DNA from: an uncultured Lachnospiraceae bacterium
GTDB taxonomy: Bacteria > Bacillota > Clostridia > Lachnospirales > Lachnospiraceae
Length of the DNA stretch: 16,867 bases
Assembly: GCA_910588825.1 (NCBI GenBank)
Contig: CAJURF010000079.1
Coordinates: forward strand, 1 to 16,867
Direction of reading: 5' to 3'
Shown here: one piece after another, positions 14,103 to 16,867 of the stretch
Layout of the letters: the number at the start of each line of letters is the position of its first letter
Numbering within the stretch: the stretch's first letter is position 1
Notes under the pieces: model-generated
The model's database searches: none
What the model was told of the DNA's origin: nothing
The model's input: only the letters and a program-made list of their open reading frames with translations
Made by a program: the position numbers and the translations under genes

Positions 14103-15989
14103 ATGAATAGGAGATTGCTGCTGTGGATTTTGCTTATCATGTGGTTTTTGGCAGGAGTGCAGACAGTGAAAGCAGCAGACCGCCCAAATCCAAAGGTGAA
14201 GGAAACCAGGAGCTTTGAGGAATTTTCAGATGCAGCGTCCAGACTGACAGCCAGCTATGAAACCATGGGGATAAAGAGCCGGGACAGCCAGGGCTCTTTT
14301 TCCACCGGGCGGCTGATTGTGAAGGCAGACGGGAACTTTCAGCCGGATGCCTATGGCGCTGCGGAGGTGGTGAAAAGTCCGGACCATACATATTTAATCC
14401 AGTATGACAATGCTGGGGAAGCAGAGAAGGCGCTGGCACGAATCAGGAAACAGGCGGGTACAGCATATGCCGAACTGGATGAATATGTGGAGTGCGAAGC
14501 AATAGATGAAAAAATGGCCGCAGATTCGATTTCCTGGGGTGTGAGCGCTATGGGCGCGGATAAATATGCGAAGTATGTAGCTGCGGTCACATCCCGGAAG
14601 ATCAAAGTGGCGGTTGTGGACTCAGGGGTGAGCAGACACTCCAGGCTGTCCAAGAGGCTTGTGAAAGGGTATAACTTTATCGGCCGGAGCACCAATGTAT
14701 CCGATCCCATCGGCCATGGAACCCATGTGGCTGGGACGATCGCAGACTGCACGCCGGGGCTGAAAGTGAAAATTATGCCCGTGAGGGTGATGAACAGCCG
14801 GGGCGGCGGTTATACATCTATTATTGGCCTGGGAATTCAATATGCGGTGAAACACGGGGCAAAAGTAATCAACCTGAGTCTGGGCGGATCCCACAGCAAA
14901 TATATGGATGAACGTATTTCCCATGCAGTAAAAAAGGGAGTTACTGTAGTTGTATCTTCTGGAAATGAAAACCGCAATACCGCCCGGTCATGCCCGGCCC
15001 ATCTGAAAAAAGCGATTGTAGTGGGAGCGGTGGATCAGTACAACAGACGTGCTTATTTTTCCAATTATGGGAAAGCCCTGGATGTGGTGGCGCCGGGAGT
15101 GAGTATCATAAGCACAGTACCCGGCGGGTACAAGTCAGAAAGCGGAACTTCAATGGCGGCGCCCCATGTATCCGCTGTGGCAGCTATGTATAAGCTGGTG
15201 TATCCAAAGAAAAAGCCGGCTGCCATTGAAAAACTGGTGAAAAAGAATGTAAAAGACTTAGGTTCCAAAGGGTGGGATAAATATTATGGTAAAGGGATTC
15301 CCAGACTGGCTCCTCTGGCAGTTCCGGTAAAGATTGCCCTGAGTAAGAAGAAACTCACCATTGGGACCGGTCAGCAGACAACTCTGAAAGTGTCGTTTAC
15401 ACCCAGCACCGCATACAAAAAGACGATTAAGTGGAAAAGCAGCAATAACACCGTGGCAGGGGTAAACAGCAAGGGTGTGGTAACTGGAAAGAAAGCCGGC
15501 ACGGCAGTGATCACAGCCAAAACTTATAATGGAAAGAAAGCTGTCTGTAAAGTAACGGTAAAAAAATCGTCCGGCAGCGTACAACCGGAAGGTGAAGTAT
15601 CAGTCAAGACGGGGCAGCAGTACTATTTCTGTAGAATCGGTGAGCCGCTTGTGGTGGATATCACCTTGAATCTAAAAGAAACTATCCGTCCAAATGCTTT
15701 CCAGCATGTATTATATTGCGGCTATCTGGATGCAGAACGTCTGACGTGGATGGGAATTGGGGCTTACGATATTGACGGAAGCACTTATCTGAACCCCCAT
15801 TGGGAGGGCTCTGCAAAAGTGACGAATCTGTGGGTGAGCGGCCGTCAGGCACAGTTGAGGCTTTCTTTTGATACAGCTGGTATGAAAGCAGGAAAGCAGT
15901 TGTTTCGAGCCAGTATTTTCCCATATGCCGGTTTTCCGTCAGGCAAAAGTTTATCCGATTATCCGTTTATTGTGGAGCTGCAGCCATGA
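14103..15989 (+). CDS. Secreted subtilisin-like (S8) serine protease with Ig-like domain
   Basis: A 628-residue exported protease. ATG 14103 has AAAGGAG beginning at the last base of the jetC TGA; an in-frame TTG at 14085 lacks a site. It has a signal peptide (MNRRLLLWILLIMWFLAGVQ, cleavage near VKA-A) and an I9-like propeptide (about 65-135). The S8 catalytic domain (about 145-400) has Asp173 in VAVVDSG, His205 in GHGTHVAG, oxyanion Asn288 in SSGNEN and Ser350 in SGTSMAAPH, so the triad is complete. It is followed by a bacterial Ig-like (BIG2) domain at about 408-487 (ALSKKKLTI to AVCKVTV) and a 130-residue C-terminal domain I do not recognise. There is no LPXTG anchor or SLH repeat. It should be active outside the cell. 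It is probably co-transcribed with jetC and overlaps the next gene by ATGA. Confidence 0.9.
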   Translation: MNRRLLLWILLIMWFLAGVQTVKAADRPNPKVKETRSFEEFSDAASRLTASYETMGIKSRDSQGSFSTGRLIVKADGNFQPDAYGAAEVVKSPDHTYLIQYDNAGEAEKALARIRKQAGTAYAELDEYVECEAIDEKMAADSISWGVSAMGADKYAKYVAAVTSRKIKVAVVDSGVSRHSRLSKRLVKGYNFIGRSTNVSDPIGHGTHVAGTIADCTPGLKVKIMPVRVMNSRGGGYTSIIGLGIQYAVKHGAKVINLSLGGSHSKYMDERISHAVKKGVTVVVSSGNENRNTARSCPAHLKKAIVVGAVDQYNRRAYFSNYGKALDVVAPGVSIISTVPGGYKSESGTSMAAPHVSAVAAMYKLVYPKKKPAAIEKLVKKNVKDLGSKGWDKYYGKGIPRLAPLAVPVKIALSKKKLTIGTGQQTTLKVSFTPSTAYKKTIKWKSSNNTVAGVNSKGVVTGKKAGTAVITAKTYNGKKAVCKVTVKKSSGSVQPEGEVSVKTGQQYYFCRIGEPLVVDITLNLKETIRPNAFQHVLYCGYLDAERLTWMGIGAYDIDGSTYLNPHWEGSAKVTNLWVSGRQAQLRLSFDTAGMKAGKQLFRASIFPYAGFPSGKSLSDYPFIVELQP

Positions 15990-16555
15990 TTTCGGTGTTG
16001 TATGTACCCGATGGGCAGCAGAAGATCGCTGTTCAGGTAATCCGGTCGAATCGGAAGACCCTGGGGCTGGAGGTAAAGCGGAATCTGGAGGTCTATGCCA
16101 GGATTCCTGTGAATCTTGCTGATAAAAGTTTGGAAGAATTTATCAAGAAAAACGAAGAATGGATCTGCAGGACCTATCAGGCAGAAAAAGAGGCGGCAGA
16201 AAAACGCCGTCTCACTGCCTGTCCTCTGCCCACAGAGGAGGAAAAGCAGAAAATATTGGATAAATTTGTGGAAAGAGTCCGTTATTATGAAAGTCTTATG
16301 AAGCTGTACAGCAGGCGTATTACTATAAAAAACCAGAAAACCCGGTGGGGAAGCTGCAGCAGCAGGAAGAATCTGAATTTTAACTACAAACTGGCCTATA
16401 TGCCCCAGGAGATTATGGACTACGTAGTGGTTCATGAATTGGCCCACCTGCGGCATATGAACCATTCCCGGGAATTTTGGGAGCTGGTAGAACAGTATAT
16501 TCCTGATTACAGGGAGCGGAGAAAGTGGCTGAAAGAGCATGGGCAGGAGTATTAG
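15986..16555 (+). CDS. YgjP-like zinc metallopeptidase (M48/DUF45)
   Basis: A 189-residue cytoplasmic protein. The RWGSC motif (120-124) and VVHELAHLRHMNHSREFW are diagnostic of the YgjP family. Zinc ligands are His150 and His154 (HELAH) and His160 (NHS-EFW), with catalytic Glu151. Some family members are fused to type I restriction or helicase proteins and have been proposed to act in quality control or defence, but their substrates are unproven. The ATG at 15986 overlaps the protease stop (ATGA), so translation is coupled. The protein is complete, at the family's short end. A hairpin 36 bases after the stop probably ends the transcript. The family is firm; a role in Wadjet function is speculation. 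Confidence 0.85.
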   Translation: MISVLYVPDGQQKIAVQVIRSNRKTLGLEVKRNLEVYARIPVNLADKSLEEFIKKNEEWICRTYQAEKEAAEKRRLTACPLPTEEEKQKILDKFVERVRYYESLMKLYSRRITIKNQKTRWGSCSSRKNLNFNYKLAYMPQEIMDYVVVHELAHLRHMNHSREFWELVEQYIPDYRERRKWLKEHGQEY

Positions 16556-16591
16556 AGAGAGGCGGATTTACCTGCAGCGCCTAAACATCAA

Positions 16592-16625
16592 GAAACAGCA
16601 TCCATCATACAATGGGTGCTGTTTC
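16592..16625 (+). terminator. Hairpin terminator after the metallopeptidase gene
   Basis: GAAACAGCATCCA (16592-16604) pairs with TGGGTGCTGTTTC (16613-16625) over 13 pairs, including one G-T wobble, around an 8-base loop. The T tract is only the end of the stem, so efficiency is uncertain. It probably closes the jet-protease-peptidase transcript. Between it and the tRNA promoter I see no gene, only AT-rich sequence. Confidence 0.6.
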
Positions 16626-16769
16626 AAAAGAAAGGAGCAATTTTATAACAAAACAAAAAAGATTTATGATGTATTTACTATAACATATCTATCCAGGAGA
16701 TGCAAGCATTTTTTGAGACGATTTTTAAGGAGCTGTAGAAAAAATAGCAATATTATGGTGAGAAAAGAC

Positions 16770-16798
16770 TTGATTTTATCAGGGGTTTGCTGTAAACT
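16770..16798 (+). promoter_or_regulatory. Predicted promoter of tRNA-Ser
   Basis: TTGATT (16770-16775), 17-base spacer, TAAACT (16793-16798). The expected start is about 16805, a few bases before the tRNA 5' end at 16813. Confidence 0.6.
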
Positions 16799-16812
16799 GA
16801 CTTATGTGGCAG

Positions 16813-16867
16813 GGAGAGTTATCGAAGTGGTCATAACGAGCTGCACTCGAAATGCAGTTGTCCTTTA
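16813..16867 (+). tRNA. tRNA-Ser (anticodon CGA), 3' part beyond the window
   Basis: GGAGAGT forms the acceptor 5' strand, followed by TA at positions 8-9. The D-arm has the stem TCG/CGA and GG in the loop (AAGTGGTCATAA). The anticodon stem CTGCA/TGCAG encloses the loop CTCGAAA, so the anticodon is CGA at 16848-16850 (reads UCG). The start of the long variable arm of class II tRNAs (TTGTCCTTTA) is visible before the window ends. The T-arm and acceptor 3' strand are missing only because of the cut. Confidence 0.85.

Noticed and set aside
16626..16769. Small gene after the metallopeptidase (AAGGAGC at about 16632)
   Set aside because: The only ATGs nearby give a frame of a few codons; the stretch is AT-rich non-coding sequence.
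1..16867. CRISPR array or replication origin
   Set aside because: No regularly spaced direct repeats and no DnaA-box cluster were seen.

Overview
The window looks like a chromosomal segment from a Clostridia gut bacterium, most likely a Lachnospiraceae member. The evidence is moderate GC content, AGGAGG-type ribosome binding sites, TGnTATAAT-style promoters, tight ATGA/TTGA gene overlaps, and the protein families themselves (a PIN-like protein, Lys-rich secreted proteins, an S8 protease with a bacterial Ig-like domain). No species is claimed.

Left end (1-1740): a decayed accessory region. It holds the last 14 codons of an OmpR-type response regulator, an ATGA-coupled but broken histidine kinase remnant, an antisense DDE-transposase remnant with an internal stop, a short excisionase-like frame, and an XRE-family regulator. 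The regulator's native start (behind a perfect GGAGG) appears to have been frameshifted by a small deletion. A strong bidirectional terminator closes the region. It abuts the 3' end of guaA, a published hotspot for genomic-island integration, so it is probably the residue of an integrated element.

Middle (1854-6205): guaA on the minus strand encodes a 430-residue GMP synthase. Its glutaminase domain is shortened by roughly 95 residues and lacks the Cys-His-Glu triad. A divergent membrane acyltransferase follows. Next is a minus-strand PIN/NYN-like protein with an excellent Shine-Dalgarno but no ATG/GTG/TTG start. Then comes a plus-strand gene for a small secreted Lys/Tyr-rich protein, only 17 bases upstream of the defence locus.

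Right (6223-14088): a four-gene MukBEF/Wadjet-like condensin system in the order jetD, jetA, jetB, jetC. JetD is a Toprim nuclease-like subunit, JetA the kleisin-like subunit, JetB the MukE-like winged-helix subunit, and JetC a 1465-residue SMC-like ATPase. By analogy with Wadjet, the ABC complex would extrude DNA loops on small circular DNA and JetD would cut it. jetD is first and is separated from the overlapping jetABC genes by a 166-base gap. That gap carries a consensus extended -10 promoter and a long inverted repeat at the predicted 5' end of the jetABC message. JetC has Asp-Asn where most SMC ATPases have the catalytic Asp-Glu. The system is clearly Wadjet-related, but I cannot assign its type with confidence.

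Far right (14089-16867): a secreted S8 (subtilisin-like) protease gene whose Shine-Dalgarno begins at the jetC stop codon. It overlaps by ATGA a YgjP-type zinc metallopeptidase gene. A hairpin follows, then a tRNA-Ser(CGA) gene with its own promoter, cut off by the window edge. The chain secreted protein - jetD - jetABC - secreted protease - metallopeptidase is nearly continuous on one strand. Whether the flanking secreted and protease genes belong functionally to the Wadjet-like system is the main open question.
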